In this document: in pieces, positions 50,585 to 63,560 of the stretch
Numbering within the stretch: position 1 is the stretch's first letter
How the letters are laid out: each line of letters opens with the position of its first letter
Assembly: GCA_963942565.1 (NCBI GenBank)
Contig: OZ012684.1
Location: forward strand, 93,239,375-93,303,374
DNA from: Maea johnstoni
Taxonomy: Eukaryota; Annelida; Polychaeta; Spionida; Magelonidae
DNA length: 64,000 nt
Direction of reading: 5' to 3'
Notes under the pieces: model-generated
Database searches by the model: none
What the model was told of the DNA's origin: nothing
What the model saw: the letters and a program-made list of their open reading frames with translations, nothing else
Position numbers and translations under genes: made by a program

Positions 50585-51245
50585 ATGGGGGTTCCCGGTT
50601 TTATAGAATCTAAAATGAACATTTTAAAGATTGTACATGTAATTTATAACTTCTTTAGTTATGTTATCAATAAACTACCCAATATGCCTTTATGTATTTC
50701 TTATCAAAAACGTATGGTTAAATGCATAGGAAAACAAAGTAATATCATTTCGTCTCATCTGCCCTTCTCACTTAGCATATCACATACCTTTGGTTATCCC
50801 TCTGTGGTTACAAAAGACCAGGTACGGTATCAAAGGTTGCTCAATGACTTATGATACGTTGCGAAATTACCACTCATCCATATTAAAAGAGGTTCAACAT
50901 AAATGGTCATCCATAATAAATGATGATATTCCAATTCATATCATTGAAAAAGCGTTTAAAATGCTGTCCAAAATGTTAGAAGGTTCCTATGCTAAATATA
51001 TTCAATTTAAATTATCACATAACAGAATTTTAACAAATCGTAGATTACATGCTATGAACTTGAGAGATGATGATTTGTGTTCCTTTTGTGATACATATCC
51101 GTAAACAATATATCATGCATTCATAACTTGCCCTAGAGGAAGTGAATTATGGCGCAAAATAGAAGTATGTTTGCGTGAGAAAACTAATAGCGATGTAAAC
51201 CTTTCTGATATAGAAACAATCTTTAGAGGTTACGAAAAGATACGG
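50585..51245 (+). mobile_element. L1/Tx1-like LINE C-terminal fragment
   Basis: The plus-strand frames at 50585-50854 and 50790-51104, in different registers, give the C-terminal part of an L1/Tx1-like LINE protein, including HNRILTNRRLHAMNLRDDDL followed by a CSFC...HAFITC zinc-knuckle region. A frame change and a stop interrupt it, and the RT domain proper is absent, so it is a dead 5'-truncated copy. This is a different LINE type from the one at 46-47 kb. Confidence 0.65.
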
Positions 51246-51797
51246 AAGCCTGTTAGGACCACAAAAAAATATATTTTTTACTTTATTTTTTTTCCTTAGA
51301 AATCTGAAAATCTAAAAAAAAAAAAAAGAAATTGTCTCAAGATCATCGTTCGGAAATATATATTTTCTAAAAATATTTTTTTGTGTTCTGCAAAGTTACT
51401 AAACATTGATAGCCAATCACTGCCTCGCTCGTGTAGCCTTGTCAATCACACTACACGCGCGTGAGGCAGAGCCGGCAGTGGCATTCTTGTATGAACAACG
51501 GATAGGAGGGTGAAAGAACATATTAGCTATATCTCCTTGCATTGAATGAGCTTTTGTTCTATTGATATGATGTAGAACTTTTTAAATTAAACGTGTCATT
51601 CGCATTAAATCCTACAAAACTTAACGAACCAGAGATATAAGAGTATTAATTTGTACGTTGCATATTCAAGGCTATACTCTAATCATATGTAACCATGATG
51701 AATCATTTTGGGTGAGGAATGGGAGATCAAACTGATCTCGGATATATTTACTGCTGATGGATAATCTTGATGTTAAGGATCCTTCTCAAAAATGTTG
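51246..51797. other. Unassigned non-coding DNA
   Basis: A/T-rich, with an A13 run near 51316. No gene recognised. Confidence 0.5.
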
Positions 51798-51987
<190 letters not shown>

Positions 51988-52000
51988 TTGTTTATATATA

Positions 52001-52024
52001 GCTGCAACCCGTGCACAGCACGGA
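52001..52024 (-). mobile_element. Possible Helitron 3'-terminal hairpin
   Basis: CCGTGC-ACA-GCACGG (52009-52023) is a perfect 6-bp stem related to the decayed hairpin at the end of the 26.6-kb Helitron. On the minus strand it is followed by GTTGCAGCTA. The expected CTRR end is not exact, and no matching TC start was found, so the element limits are unknown. Confidence 0.3.
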
Positions 52025-55000
52025 CTTCTACACAGCATCTTAGTTTTATGAGATAAGAACAGCTAACATTTGAGAAGAGCTCTTTATGCTCTTTCTTATG
52101 ATGTTGTGATTTCGGGACCCGCAATTGCAATCGTAATATTTTCAAAAGCATATATTACCGCCTTTCTAAATATACAAAAGCTGTTGTCTTAGGCCCAGTA
52201 ATAAGTCAGAAATTATCAAATGGAAACGTACATTCTGCCGAGAATCTCGGAAAATCAAAACGTCTGTTCAAAGCATTTTCATTGGATAATTTCTCCGTGT
52301 TAAATGAGCCTACAATTATGTTTTTTATTATATTTAATAAGAACATATTTCGGAATTTCTAGATACATAACATTTGTTGTGTTAATCACAAATCAATAAT
52401 GGAATAAAAAAGGACATATTTCGCCGAGTTCTGGTCAAATTAGAAAATCATAATTTACGATTTTTTTGAACAATTTGTTTTTCAATGATTATTATTTTTC
52501 TGAAGGAACTAATAGAAGAAAAATATTCTTAAAGTTATGTGAACTTGTGGAAAACTGTAGTTTATAATATAAAAGGAATCTGAACAAAGAAAGAAATTTA
52601 CATTGTATTGTGCAGAGATCGAACCAACATTGTATAGTATATACCATGGGCACGTCACTTGATGGAAAGGAACATTTACAGCCGTTTCAATCAAGTAAAC
52701 ACAGTTACAAAGCAATGGGAATATTATGAAGGTTCAGACCACCATACCGAACTGAGGGTATTACACGATTTCCAAATATGATATCACATGTATTCATGGT
52801 AACCCACATTTTCTAATGCCAGTTTCAGCGGTGACAATTATAGTTTTTCTTACCTTGCTTAATCTAGAAACAACTCTCGAATCATCACCAAAATAAACTG
52901 AATATACCGCACCAATGTGCTTATAATTTTCCTCTTTTGGCACCTTCTACGTCCGTATTTGAATTCTCTAACTTTTCTGGTGTTTCTTCTTTTGGCCTCA
53001 GTCTCTCCAAAACAAGCATATAACTTATACCACCACTTGCATGCACGTCTGTGCGCTATGTTCATGGGTAAAACAATCGTATGCTACAAGCAGTGGCCAT
53101 GTGATAGGTATAACACACGGGTGCGCATAGGAGCACGGTTAATGGTAAAACATTCTCTCAATTCTTTAATTAGAGTAACATATCCTAATTTTTATCATAG
53201 AAAGATATCCCCCCTAATGAATTCCTACTTTTTAACTCATACCATTGAAAGTGATAACCCTGAACACGAAATCGGCAATCGAACCGCAGTAGCATTTTCT
53301 CAACATTATCCTTGTTTTATCAGACACCCCTAGGTACATAGGTACCAATTTGGCCAATTGTGATTTCGTCTAAATTTGAAATAAAGATATCGTTTTGGGC
53401 ACAAAATCGATCAGTTTCTCTCTTCTGTTAGAAGATGCGTTTCTTCGCGTGCCACCTTAACTGCCTCTATACCCATTGAAGTCACCAACCTAAAAACGAT
53501 GCAGCTAGCGCCTGTTTCGCTTGTCTATACTATTCCGGTCCAGGTCCTCACCACAGCAAAGGAATAACTTAGACATACAGGAGATATTTCAAATGCCTCG
53601 CCTAACCTTTGAAATCTAATTCCTCAAATTCTATCGATCATGGATCATATCATTGATTGGAGAAAAGCCCTAATGACTCTACAGGATGGGAACTCCGCCG
53701 TGCCATCTAGAAATACCAAATTCATCTGCCCAGGAGAACTTGCTTCCTCTGGCACAAATATACATTTTCTGTTCAACCATTGCTCACTGCCTAAAACGAT
53801 ATCATTTTCTTTGATCATTCAGATTTGGAATTAAGTTGATGAACAAAGCACTCAAAAGCCGATTCTGCATTACCACCAATAGAATGTTTTTGGCACATAT
53901 TAGCATATCCTCACACCTACTACGGAGTCGATCCAAGAAAGTACCGGTACTAGTAACTAGTAAATAAGATAATTTTTCTTTTCAAAAGTGTGGTCTTCAT
54001 TACTTATAAACTATTTATAAGTAAGTAGATTGAAGAACAAAATAGTTATGTTTAGTAATTTTTCTTTTGATTTCAAAGTGCTCATTTTGAGAAAAAAATC
54101 ACCTGCCGAAAAACGACGGAAAACGAGGATATGCAGTAGTTGACGTCAAGAGTGCCCCTCAAAGATTTAGGTCATCTCTATTTACGTCGTGTGGAATAGT
54201 CGCTCGTAAACATGGATGTACTTTCCTTTCGGGAAATAGGAAGTGACATTTGAGCTAGTCGAAATGTCGAGCTACATTAAAGCTCCATGAACATTTTAGT
54301 ACAACATATTTTTGAAGGCGTGGTTGGGTGGGTATGAATATATAAATGAAGGCACATCGGCAAACAAAGGCCATTAAGTGCCATTATTTTCTTTCTAAAG
54401 GTGGTCCTTTGTCACTGCTCATGAACAATGACAAAGCATATTTATATTAATTCTATACTAGTAGTCTGTCTGACCCAAGCTTGATTGATCGTTTTTTCCT
54501 TGTTTTGATACAAAAAGTTCGTGTTCGCCTGACTGGCATCCAAACTTGGCAAACCTCTGAGAAGCACGAAGTCGTTTATGTATGTATATAAACATATTTT
54601 TTGACTCAACTCAGTAATATGTTGAATTTGCTCATTAGTCCCATTGTAAAATTGGCCCATTGCAAACTTGAACGGTACAACTGAGCGATCTCGTTTGTAA
54701 TTTCACTATCGGCACATAATTGGCAAATCTACATTTTACGGAGTTAAGGCAGAAAGTATGTTTATAAATACACGACTTAATGCTCCCAAGAGGTTTACCA
54801 AGTTTTTTAACGAAAAAGAGGAGAAAACGTTCGGTAAACTTGGGTCAGACAGACTATAGGTGAAAGAAGGAACCGCAAATGTCGATCTTTTCAACTAAGG
54901 GTGGGACATGTAAGGAATAGTTGTGTATCTTTTTTGGAAATTCGAAACCAGTACATTTATTCAATATTTGACAAAACCACCAGGTTGACAAGTATCTTAA

Positions 55001-57402
55001 CCTGAGATGTTATTGTCAAGCTTAGGAGATAAATGCGTTAACCTATAAAGCAATTTCATGTGATGTAGGGACTACCCTCAAATGCTGACAAATGCTATTT
55101 TTTGCTACCAATCGTCAAGTTATAGAGCACTTTTAATGCTTAATAACAATATAAATACTGTAGACATTGGACACTCCTGGACAAAGAGGCAGCCCAAAGC
55201 AATATGTCAATATGTATTTTCCATGTGGTATGATTTGACGCCATCCTGCATGTGGCACACTTGTGACGTCACAACAAAGTTTTGCCGCGATCTTATGAGT
55301 GTCAGAGAAATTATGCTCTGTATCCCGTTTAAGACTAGGAATACTACAATTTTATTTTGCGTTTTTAATCTACAAACACACGAAGTATAACATCCCAGAA
55401 ATGACCTGGGTACCCATTACTAGGACTTGAAGGCATTGTAAAGAACCGCCACCTGTTGAAAAGAGTTGAAACTAAATAAGGCCGCAGTCAATGTATCCAT
55501 GCAGCTCAGCTGGTACTCTCACTTTTGAATCAACGACTCTTAAATGGGCAGGAACTCAACCTGACTTGTCGTGGTCTATTTATGAAAAGAACATGTTAAA
55601 GTCTTTGGATTCCAAAATGAGAGTAAGAGATGCACTGCATGGGCACATAGAGTGTGGTCTTATTCAATTTCTACTATTCCCCCAAAAACATGCACGTGGT
55701 GTTATAAGTTCTATGCCAGAAACAGTGCTGTGCTTATTATAGGAGAGACTTCTAAATTCTAGGATTTCTCACTAAAATTTTCAATGTTATGGCCTGTAAA
55801 AATCTTCAGGAGTAAAAAATCAAAAAAATACTTTTTATTGGGCATAGTCAATGACATCCCTAAGGTATCTGTGAACCTGTAGTGACCATCACCTGCGTAG
55901 GTAATGAGATTATGTCATTTGAAAAAAAAGTTGTAAATTTTGAAATAAAACAGAATATGGATTGACTATAGACAATTGGCGATGATATTCCCTACCTGAT
56001 AACACCCAGTAACCTGAAGATACACCTAGTTTATAATAGGATAATGCTGCTTTGAGGTGTGTTTTTGGACGGGCCTTTTATCTAGCTTGCAATGGTACCC
56101 ATCACCTTAAACTTATAAATTGACTCCGACATCCATAACAGATTGAAAAAATAACGCAATTTATGTAACAAACATGACATTCTCCAAAACTGGTTTCTTT
56201 CTTATCTAAATTTATCCCTTCAGAGATACTGTCGCTATTTGCCATGTTGAAATTATTTTTCTGCTGTTATATAGGAAGCAAGTCATAAAACCGTGAAATT
56301 CTTATTCAAGGTTTTGGATTTTTACGTTCAGTCCCGATTTTGTTTGCTAATACCTTTTTCGGAGGCTTTTCAACATTGCATGCCAGTTTCTTACCTTGTA
56401 GCTTAATTAAGATGACTTATTACGCTTATGTAGTGTCGTGTATTTATACAGAATATGCTATTTAAATTTCCAATTGCCCTTTGGTACTCAGACCCTTGTT
56501 ACCCATTTTGTATATCAGCGTGAATTTTGTATCCTTCTTGTTGGTCAGTTTTATTTGTATTGTTTGATGTGTGAAGTGAATGCAATGTAATGTAATGAAA
56601 TCGATATAAATGTGTGGTCATTGTCACTTTCCTTTCAAACTTCAAAAGGGTAGATATAAGATCAATCAACATCAGAAGAAAGACAATCATATTGCGAGAA
56701 ATAACACTCGTGTTAACCGTTATAATTTCGTTAAGGCCGAAAAGGACGCATTTTTGCTTAAATGGCGCCATTACTTTTCACATATGTAAAGAAGACGTTT
56801 TCAGTCTAGAATTATAAAGAGGCTTGACTTCGTTACGTTTTCGGAAGATCACTTCGCATGTTAATATACGAACCAAAATTGAATTATTTGAATTTTTGAG
56901 TGGGAAATGAATATGCACTGGTGGCAAGTCGCCCCATCTATATGGAGTATATCCATCATTATTGAATTTCTTGAGGGGGTATGTATGTAATGAATTAGGT
57001 TGCATACAGATATATGATAAACGGGCTTATTGTTCCTGCAATTCAAGTGCACTACTTATACCGATCATACTATTAAAAGATAGAAAATGAGAGAAAAACT
57101 ATGATTAGAGTGATAACAGCTTTAATTATTTTTTAATTTTGTCATAAGGAACAATGGAAAAGCTCCCTTCTCTCACAAAAATTCACCACTAGTTTAAAAG
57201 TACGTTAATCAGAAGATAGATCTTCAGACGGTTCATGTTCACCATAAAGTATTATGTGCGAGTTTGCATTTGTGCGCATTCAATAAACATACACTACAAT
57301 ATTGGGTTAGTTAAACATCCTTAACAATCACGTTCGGACTTCCACAAAAAAAAGTTGCCAAGATTTTGAAAAATTGTTAAGAAGCTTAACTAAACATCAT
57401 AT
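52025..57402. other. Unassigned intergenic DNA
   Basis: About 5.4 kb of AT-rich sequence between the LINE/microsatellite cluster and the gene 2 duplication. Several frames of 70-140 codons occur (for example 52917-53333 and 55082-55390) but none shows a domain, signal peptide or splice context that I can support. A minus-strand CAATAAAAAG near 55841 could be another LINE tail. Confidence 0.5.
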
Positions 57403-57961
57403 TCGAAGAGGAATATGGAGGAAAAGTACAGCTAAGTATACCTCATGCAATTTGTTTTGAGGTAATGCTTCTAGGAGAGGTGTGAGTGAAATAATCTGAG
57501 CTTTCGGCTACAATAGGCATGGCGGCCTTAACGAAGCGGTGGCATCAGCGTCTAGTGGCTAGAAAAATCAACTGAAGTGCTGGTATAAACTCGCAAGCAG
57601 GCAAACAGGCAGAATTACGAATTCTGAAATACTGCACGGTTTGCAATTATGGGATCGTGAAATCTTCCAGTAAAGGATATTCAAGTGACCGAAATGTCAT
57701 TTCACATTGTTAGGGCCGTAAAATTGCGAAAAGAAAAAACAAACGATGTTTTATAAATGCGATTTGTAAATTCTTTTTTATAACTAGAAAGCAATAACAT
57801 GCATACATAATGTCAATGGTTAGACGCAGTGTACGATACTAATAGATAAAGAGAACTGATAATTTCATCACCATGCAGAACAAGGTTAACAATAAGCAAC
57901 ATAGCTCAAAGGAAAGATATATACTTGATGGGAAGAGTGATTAAGGAAGAGTTCATAATTA
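57403..57961. repeat. 3' flank of protease gene 2, duplicated at gene 1
   Basis: Aligned by eye with 29226-29838. The first ~100 bp carries a weak remnant of the copia-type fossil seen at gene 1, so that element was already present before the duplication. No strong polyadenylation signal is visible on the minus strand. Confidence 0.8.
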
Positions 57962-60900
57962 TCAGTTAAACTTGTATTTATCTAGGACCTCTTGCAGCTG
58001 CTGCCTCAGCCTCTCATCCTCCGAGTCTTTCTTCTCGTCTTCGCGTTTTTCATCTACATCTTCAAAATCTTCAATCAAAGTAAGATACGAGGCTTCCTTT
58101 TTGGCCACCGCATAGGCATCATTCTGCTCATAGAATGGGAGCACCTCAACTGTCAACGTAACCCTGATGAATGAAGGGTTGCCTTTAACTAGGATATTGT
58201 ATCTCCCTCTCGCTGGACTAAAGATTGCTATAGATTCATCGGAGTCACTGCCAAGGGACGCCTCATCGTAGGACTCTGTGGTAGGACGCCCATTTCTTCG
58301 TACATAGATATCAGCATCGCGAGAGTTACTTTTTCCTGTCAGATTGAACCTGATAGCGCATGCAGGTCTGCGGAGCTGCACTGAGAACCTTCTATTCCTT
58401 CCCCTTAAACCAAAAGCCCTAGATACAAGCCCACCATTAAAGTCGCACCCGGTCCTATTCCCGCTTCCACTGCCACTTCCACTTCCACTGCCACTTCCGC
58501 TTCCACTGCCGCTTCCACTGCCGCTTCCACTGCCACTTCCGCTTCCACTGCCACTTCCGCTTCCACTGCCACTTCCGCTTCCACTGCCACTTCCACTGCC
58601 ACTGCCACTGCCACTTCCACTGCCACTTCCGCTTCCACTGCCACTTCCGCTTCCACTGCCGCTACCACTTCCACTGCCACTTCCGCTGCCACTGCCGCTT
58701 CCACTGCCACTTCCACCGCCACCAGCACAACTTCCAGTCACTCCAACAGCAGAGAAGCTAGCAGTTACGTCATCTTGATTGTAACCCAAATCTCTAGTTG
58801 CCGAAACGACGCCACAGAAACCAGTTGCATAAGTTGAATCTATGGACCAGTACATCTTATTGGCACGAAGGAATAGTCCAAAGGTTTTTTGGATTCCCCA
58901 GCCGGTTCTTTGAGCCAGAAGGCAGAAGGCCTTATTGTAGACTCCACTGCTATAGTGGACATCCATACCATTGCGGTAGTTACTAGCATGGCCAATAGAC
59001 CTACCATCTTGTGGCGGGTTGCACATGTACCTTAGAGCGCCTTGCCCCTTAAAGATCTGGGCGCCCACATGGAAGTCATTCTGGCTCCTGACGAACGCCT
59101 CGGCCGCCTCGCCAGCCATGTCAGAGAAGGCCTCGTTCATGCCCCCAGACTGGCCGGAGTACCTTAAATTGGAGGTCAACCGGGTCACAAAATGCGAAAC
59201 CTCATGGGCCATAACATCCAGAGATACCAACGGATAGAACCTATTTCTACCATCACCAAAAGCCATATTTGTGCCAGACAAAAACGCATTTTCGTAATTG
59301 GTCCCAAAATGCACTCTCATTGGCAGTGGTGTATACCTCGCTAGGATGGAGTTCTCATTGTACCATTGGTCATACATTTTGACCACATTGTCACCAAAAT
59401 AGAAAGCGTCATTAGCGGCGGAATAACCATCGTTGACCTCATCCAGTATACCTGTGGTACAGTCGGCGTTAATGGGGGTGTAGTCTGTAAATCTGAAACT
59501 GCCGGAATTTCTAGCATGAATGACTCTTACATTGTTATTAATGTAGCTACATGTGCCGTTGGAGTTCCTGGTGACGTCCAGGAAGCCAAAGTCGACGCCG
59601 TACGTGTACCTTCCCGTCTTGGCGTTCCCCCCGTCCCCCTTCATGTTATAGCTGACAAAGCCCTCCCACTGCGCATGTACATTCTTATCCTCAGCATCAA
59701 TCAAAAACGTAGGTGTAGAAAAGGAGGCGCCCTTTGCTTTGGTGTAGGACAGCTCATAGACTAAATGGGCCTTATTGTCACCTGGAATATACACATAAAG
59801 CTTAGCATCGTGAGCTAGAACAACTGATGGGGAATCACCCAATTCATTCAGTGCAATCGTCAAGGCTTCTGCTTTGGTGATGGCCGGTGTGACGTCTGGG
59901 AGATCGTCCTGGATACCATCGTATATGTTTCCAAACGCAAAGTCTGTGTACTGGCCGTCACGCTTCTCCAGCACAGCGATGGAGTCCCAGACAGGCACGC
60001 CCATGTAGGTCTCCACCACCCGGGTCTTCTGGGTACCACTAGCAGTGAGTTCGGTGGCCACCACCTGGGTGCCCTCGTCTCTGGCCAGGCCCAGCAGGGT
60101 CTTCTCGCTGGGGTTGCTGAGACCCAGGACCCGCTTGAGCACGGGACTGTTCAGCAGCTTGGCGTTGATGGCCACACGCTCAGCCAGATCCACTCGTCTG
60201 GCGCCCTCTACCGAGCAGCCCAGCAGGCTCACGCCTGAAACAACAACAACAACAATAAGCACTACAGTCAGCTGCCGACCACCCTTCGGTATGGCACCCA
60301 CCACCGCCCCTGGCAAACAATCAACTCGAGGCAGGCGAGGGCGTGGTGCAGGGTGTTTATTCAGGGTCCTCAGAGCATTGAAAAAAGCTAAAATGAATGA
60401 TAGACTAAAGTTCCTTACTGTCCATGATTCTAAAGCAGTGAAAAGTTGAAACATAAAGAAATGAAAGTTTTTCCCTTTATGTTAATCTTGGTAAAGATGT
60501 GCAAAAACCAACTAACAATTTAATAATAATGGCTACCAAAGAGGTTATTCATAGGAAAAATCAAGGTAACGGACTGCCGTATATATCACATGTAAAGAGA
60601 ATTATCTTAATCGAATGATAAAAGAAATGACGTCTATGATAGTGCGTCGGCTAAGCAAAAAATCATGCACTTTGGGGTAGAAACGTGAAACTTAGAATTA
60701 TGGTTTAAGGAATGCTAATACAAATTTGAAGGGGACACAGGCTGTAGGTCACCACTATGGCCTAGTTTAGGGCCATTTTAGGTCAAAAAAGGACATCTTT
60801 GGTGATTTTGCATAAAATAATTCATTGATCTGAGTAGAAGCACGAAACTTGGTACACTTATGGTTTAAGGAATGCTGTGTTCTTTGGGGTAGAAGCGTTA

Positions 60901-61852
60901 AACTGTGTACAAATATAGTTTAAGCAATGCCAATAGAAATTGGAAGGGGACATAGGCTGTAAGTCACTGCTAGGTCACTGTTGCTAAAATTGGTCGAAAC
61001 CAGACATTGAGTGATTTTACAAATAAAGACATTCATTAAATTTGGGTTGAAGCGTGAAACTTTGAACAATGGTTTAGTGAATTCTTACAGAAATTGGAAA
61101 GGAATAAATTCTCTAATTCACCCCTTCACATATCTCATATGTCTAGGGGGACATGATCTGGGTATCTTGCTTCTACCCAGATCAATGAAAGTCTATCTAA
61201 AAAATCCCCCAAAAATGGCCTAAAAATAGGGCATAGCAGTGTCCCCTTCAAATGTTTGTAAGCATTTCGTTAAAATCATAATTTTACTAAGTTTCATGCT
61301 TCTACTCAGATCAAAGAAAGTCTTTCTATGCAAAATCACCGTTTTTGACCCAAAATCGACCCAAAATAGGTCATAGCAGTGACCTCCAGCCTATGCCCCC
61401 TGTCATTTTCTATTAGAATTGCTTGAACTTTATTTATACGAAAGGTTAACACTTCTACCCCAAAGAGCATAATTTAGCCATAGTCTTGATTTATCCGACC
61501 CCCTATAATGACAAGGGCTGAAGGAGTTGTTTTTCCCATGGGAGCCCATAGAACAGGAGTTAATTATGTCTGAAGATTTGTTTCTGTTGATTGAGGATGA
61601 GGTGAGCTTACAAAGATTGTGCTATTAACGGTCTTGAGTCATTTTTGAAGTGTTCGATGCTCGACGGGTTATCATTGACTATGCTTTTGAATTGTATAAT
61701 TGAAACTTTTGAAGGTTTTGGCGGTCAATCAATACAACATTTTATGACATTTTATTGATATTTGATCAACGGCCTTATATCGAGCATGGCCCATGTTAGC
61801 AACACGATTACTTACATAGGAGCAGTGCTGGCAGAACTACAAGTCTCGCCAT
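57962..61852 (-). CDS. Secreted M4 (thermolysin-like) metallopeptidase with Gly-Ser linker and PPC domain, copy 2
   Basis: Coding exons are 61816-61852 (MARLVVLPALLL plus one base) and 57962-60234, joined across a phase-1 GT-AG intron at the same codon as gene 1; the product is 769 residues. An open frame continues upstream of 60234, but that part is intron. The signal peptide (about 1-24) is followed by a propeptide (about 60-195) and the M4 domain with H356-E-V-S-H360, E380 (GGMNEAFSD) and H439 (DVHYSSG), all expected catalytic or zinc residues. Residues 516-603 are Gly-Ser repeats, 604-714 the PPC-like domain and 715-769 the charged tail. Compared with gene 1 it lacks several cysteines just before the linker. 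It should be an active extracellular protease. The catalytic halves differ at many positions, while residues 604-664 equal those of gene 1. Confidence 0.9.
58463..58726 (-). repeat. Coding hexanucleotide repeat encoding (Gly-Ser)n, gene 2
   Basis: About 88 residues of Gly-Ser, nine fewer than gene 1. Units are GGN AGY, again only AGY serines, but with a different order of synonymous variants (GGAAGC/GGCAGT dominate). The tract therefore expanded separately, although the DNA downstream of it is nearly identical in both genes. Confidence 0.95.
60235..61815 (-). other. Intron between signal-peptide exon and main exon, gene 2
   Basis: A 1,581-bp GT-AG intron, about 1 kb shorter than the matching intron in gene 1. 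It shares the (TTG)n-TTTCAG acceptor and CTAT|GTAAGT donor but carries a different inserted repeat. Confidence 0.85.
60663..61474. mobile_element. Inverted-repeat element with internal ~200-bp repeats (~810 bp)
   Basis: The ends match as inverted repeats (CTTTGGGGTAGAA on the left, TTCTACCCCAAAG on the right). Internally, a block containing ATAGGCTG, GTCACTGCT and GGTTTAAG(G/C)AATGC occurs twice in direct orientation on the left and inverted on the right. No transposase is encoded. It looks like a foldback-type DNA element inside the gene 2 intron. Exact limits and target duplication were not determined. Confidence 0.65.
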
Positions 61853-61881
61853 CTTCTTCACCGATAAGCTCTCTCAGATAC
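61816..61881 (-). other. Start exon of gene 2: short 5' UTR plus signal-peptide codons
   Basis: The acceptor TTTTTTAG at 61882-61889 precedes a 29-nt leader and the ATG at 61852 (A at -3, G at +4). The exon has exactly the same length as in gene 1. An upstream non-coding exon is therefore expected but was not recognised in the remaining 2.1 kb and may lie beyond the window. Confidence 0.75.
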
Positions 61882-63129
61882 CTAAAAAACAAGAGGCAAC
61901 ATAAGTCGCGAGATTCTATATAAGACTGCACTTTAACAAAGTTGACATCAAAAAAATATTTTCTAGACTTATCAATGGAGGCGGTTTTCAGTCCTGGCCT
62001 TCTGGTTATTGATCATGCATAAGAATAAAGTATAAAATGTGGGTTATTACCAACTTTTGCAGTCATTTAGGATGACTTCTACCGCTAGAGCGCGCTAGAA
62101 TGAGCTATGGCCACGCCCACCAAAAATCATTAGGCAATGAGTGACAGCTAAAAGGTCCTATAAGTTACGTCATCAATCACTCAAGCGGAGATATACAATT
62201 TACTAGCATTGAACGGATATTAAATCTGTATAAGACCAATATTTCAAAGTGAGTTTTGGACTGCGGGGACATAACTGGGCACAAAAGGCGAATTCACCTT
62301 TGTGAGGCATACATTATACCAAAACCTCTGTAGCACAGTGGAAACTGCCAAATTGAACACCTGTGTACATAGAACACCTGCGTACAAAGAACAATTTTTC
62401 ATGTCCTGGCACACTCCCATTGGAAATCAATGGGAAGCTACCTGTATTCCTTGAACATCGAACACCAAATGTGTTCCCGTAGGCAACATTGAACCTGTCT
62501 ACATTGAACATCCTGCACTGATTTGAAACTTTTCACTGTTGATCAAAATACATTTAAAACTTGCTGAATGATAGAATCGTGCTCAAAATTGACTAGACAA
62601 AACCCTGGATTAATCCTTATTGAACATATGTATGGTTAATGGGTCAATGGAAACATAGTTATGAGTATTCTTAACAAATGTAACAAATAAATGGATATTA
62701 TTTACAAAGTCAGCCTGTGCTTTTCACCTCTAACACCTGGTTTATTTCAATTGCTTATTTTTACAAGCCAAGCCACGACAGAAACCCCCACATTAAGACT
62801 TTATGGCAATTAGTAATTGAACACCTGACATCCTTTTATTATTAAATAGCAATTGGGAGAGGGGGATGGTAAGCATAGAACGATTGTTCGCCAGGCAACC
62901 CAGTATCATAACTGCATTTAATAGTTTTCCAGTACTGCAAAAGATGAGGGCACATAGGCAGCAAATTTGGTCCCAATAATCAGTTCAAGATTTGGAAGCA
63001 ACCAGTAAGCATGAAGAGAGTGTATAAGGAATTACCTATTGTGAAGAAAGTTAACTCTTAAAAGAAGCAGGTGACAAATATGTGAAGATTTTTAACTATA
63101 TGATGAAAGAAAGGTAAAGACATCCAGTG
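61882..63129. other. Proposed 5' UTR intron of gene 2, no other gene recognised
   Basis: By analogy with gene 1 this is intronic. No coding sequence, TATA box with downstream donor, or structured element could be supported. Confidence 0.4.
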
Positions 63130-63560
63130 CAGACAATTAATTCCTGCACCAGTCTACCGGACTGACTGCATGCATAACGTGTCAAAAAAATAAGCCAAGC
63201 ATATCAATGGCACCGTTAACATTAGTCATCCTAGTGCAGTCAGGTATAACGTATATTTGGCACCGAGGGAGTAATTTGGGAAACTACCATTACAAGGCAT
63301 ACGGGCTTCCCCCGACTCTAATACCAAATAGTGTCAATATATAAAATGAGTATTAGAGTCGGCCCCGGCTAAATCTCGGTAACATAGTGCCCAACATTTG
63401 ATCAACAAACCTTCAAGAAATCTTTTGAATACCGTTCCGTTAAAAGTGAGTTTTTATTAGTCATCCTAGTGCAGTCAGGTAGAAGTGAATTTGGCACCGA
63501 CGGAGAAATTTGGGAAGGACAAACTACTTCGCACCTGACGGCACTAGGATGATAAACGTG
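63130..63560. repeat. Nested foldback repeat cluster
   Basis: It contains the inverted second copy of the 41.8-kb dispersed repeat (about 63130-63215), a direct repeat of TAGTCATCCTAGTGCAGTCA with ~40 bp of shared downstream sequence (63222-63285 and 63457-63520), its inverted partner at 63531-63555, and a perfect 13-bp hairpin CCGACTCTAATAC/GTATTAGAGTCGG at about 63311-63363. This is probably several foldback elements inserted into one another. Confidence 0.7.

Noticed and set aside
52917-53333. A 138-codon plus-strand gene
   Set aside because: No domain, mixed composition and no splice or start support.
60235-60454. Upstream extension of the gene 2 main frame to an ATG at 60454
   Set aside because: It reads through the intron acceptor; a spliced start exon with signal peptide at 61816-61852 matches gene 1 exactly, so these codons are intronic.
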